From assembly GCA_937941715.1 (NCBI GenBank), contig CALDGX010000182.1, positions 1 to 5,617 on the forward strand: DNA of 5,617 nt, read 5' to 3'. Each line of letters begins with the position of its first letter. Position 1 is the first letter of the stretch. The DNA comes from an uncultured Chloracidobacterium sp. Its GTDB lineage: Bacteria > Acidobacteriota > Blastocatellia > Pyrinomonadales > Pyrinomonadaceae. Under the pieces are notes generated by a model. It saw only the letters and a list, made by a program, of their open reading frames with translations. It was not told the DNA's origin and ran no database searches. This document shows, piece after piece, positions 5,352-5,617 of this stretch. Both the position numbers and the translations under genes were made by a program.

Positions 5352-5617
5352 ATGGCCGCCAAAGTCCCCGAGCAGAAGATCGCCGATTGCCGTGAGTTGT
5401 ATCTGAGATACGGCGGGGCGGATCACGCGCGGATCGCGGCCGGGATGCGGGCGAAGGGGTGGCGAGGGTTCACGAAACGCAATCTGTACGCGCGCACCCG
5501 CGGAGGGCGTGTGACGCCGGGCTGGCCCGAGCGTTTCGGCTGGGACCGCGAGGTGTTTACCGCCGAGTCGCTGAGACGCGGAGAAGAGAGAAGGGAAGAA
5601 AGGGAAAGGAGGAGAAG
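5352..5617 (+). CDS. Small basic protein of unknown function (3' end missing)
   Basis: ATG at 5352 lies two codons after an in-frame TAG (5346-5348), so this start is well bounded; the ribosome site is weak. The 88 visible residues begin MAAKVPEQKIADCRELYLRY; further on, KGWRGFTKRNLYART (35-49) is followed by PGWPERFGWDREVF (56-69). The first half is predicted helical and basic, compatible with a helix-turn-helix-like DNA-binding role, but this is inference. I recall similar uncharacterised proteins in acidobacterial genomes with the same GW..F...LY...GW.E.FGW spacing; no function is known to me. From residue 77 it becomes a charged Arg/Glu tail (GEERREERERRR) encoded by a pure purine tract, and the frame is still open at the right edge. 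It is divergent from the regulator gene. Confidence 0.65.
   Translation, partial: MAAKVPEQKIADCRELYLRYGGADHARIAAGMRAKGWRGFTKRNLYARTRGGRVTPGWPERFGWDREVFTAESLRRGEERREERERRR

Noticed and set aside
5141..5395. 84-residue plus-strand frame with HKYRK repeats
   Set aside because: Driven by the 9-bp tandem repeat, and it overlaps the better supported gene at 5352 in another frame.
5148..5426. 92-residue minus-strand frame with YDIYD repeats
   Set aside because: Same tandem repeat on the other strand; no conserved sequence outside it.

Overview
The window looks like a chromosomal fragment of a GC-rich, Gram-negative-type bacterium. It most resembles the Acidobacteriota (Blastocatellia/Pyrinomonadales-like). 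This rests on three things recalled from family knowledge, not on a search: FG-GAP/VCBS repeats of the DYDGDGKAD...FRP...W type on a secreted protein, a ToxR/CadC-like membrane-anchored winged-helix regulator, and a small uncharacterised protein with a GW..F..(N)LY...GW.E.FGW pattern. Translation start TTG is the best choice for both large genes.

Layout. Positions 1-2777 (minus strand) hold the 5' 925 codons of a secreted multidomain protein whose 3' end lies beyond the left edge. Its order is signal peptide, fibronectin type III-like domain, di-heme cytochrome c peroxidase/MauG-like domain with two CxxCH motifs, a beta-rich linker domain, and at least six FG-GAP repeats arranged as A-B-C-A-B-C. 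A sigma-70-like promoter and a GGGAG ribosome binding site lie just upstream.

Positions 2872-3508 form a compact mobile-looking unit: a 145-residue DUF559 (PD-(D/E)XK, Vsr-like) nuclease gene on the minus strand, closed at both ends by inverted, doubly hairpinned repeats. A third repeat copy at 3609-3733 carries only the last ten or so codons of a second DUF559 gene plus the same tail, so at least two such elements have resided here. The two termini of the complete unit share outer-hairpin and flank sequence, but their inner hairpins have unrelated sequences that both form perfect stems. This is the most interesting feature of the window and may be an undescribed endonuclease-linked element comparable in logic to REP/RAYT systems.

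Positions 3832-5049 (minus) encode a one-component, membrane-spanning transcription regulator: N-terminal OmpR/PhoB-type winged helix, one transmembrane helix, and an extracytoplasmic part of three degenerate repeats of about 70 residues that would fit a beta-trefoil-like sensor. A sigma-70-like promoter overlapped by a perfect 9-bp inverted repeat lies upstream and suggests autoregulation. Positions 5050-5351 are intergenic and carry a hairpin and a five-copy 9-bp tandem repeat. At 5352 a plus-strand gene for a small basic protein of unknown function begins and runs off the right edge into a 38-base pure purine tract.

No tRNA, rRNA, CRISPR array or classical transposase was seen. The peroxidase gene and the regulator gene point the same way but are separated by the DUF559 element, so co-regulation is not shown by the sequence.
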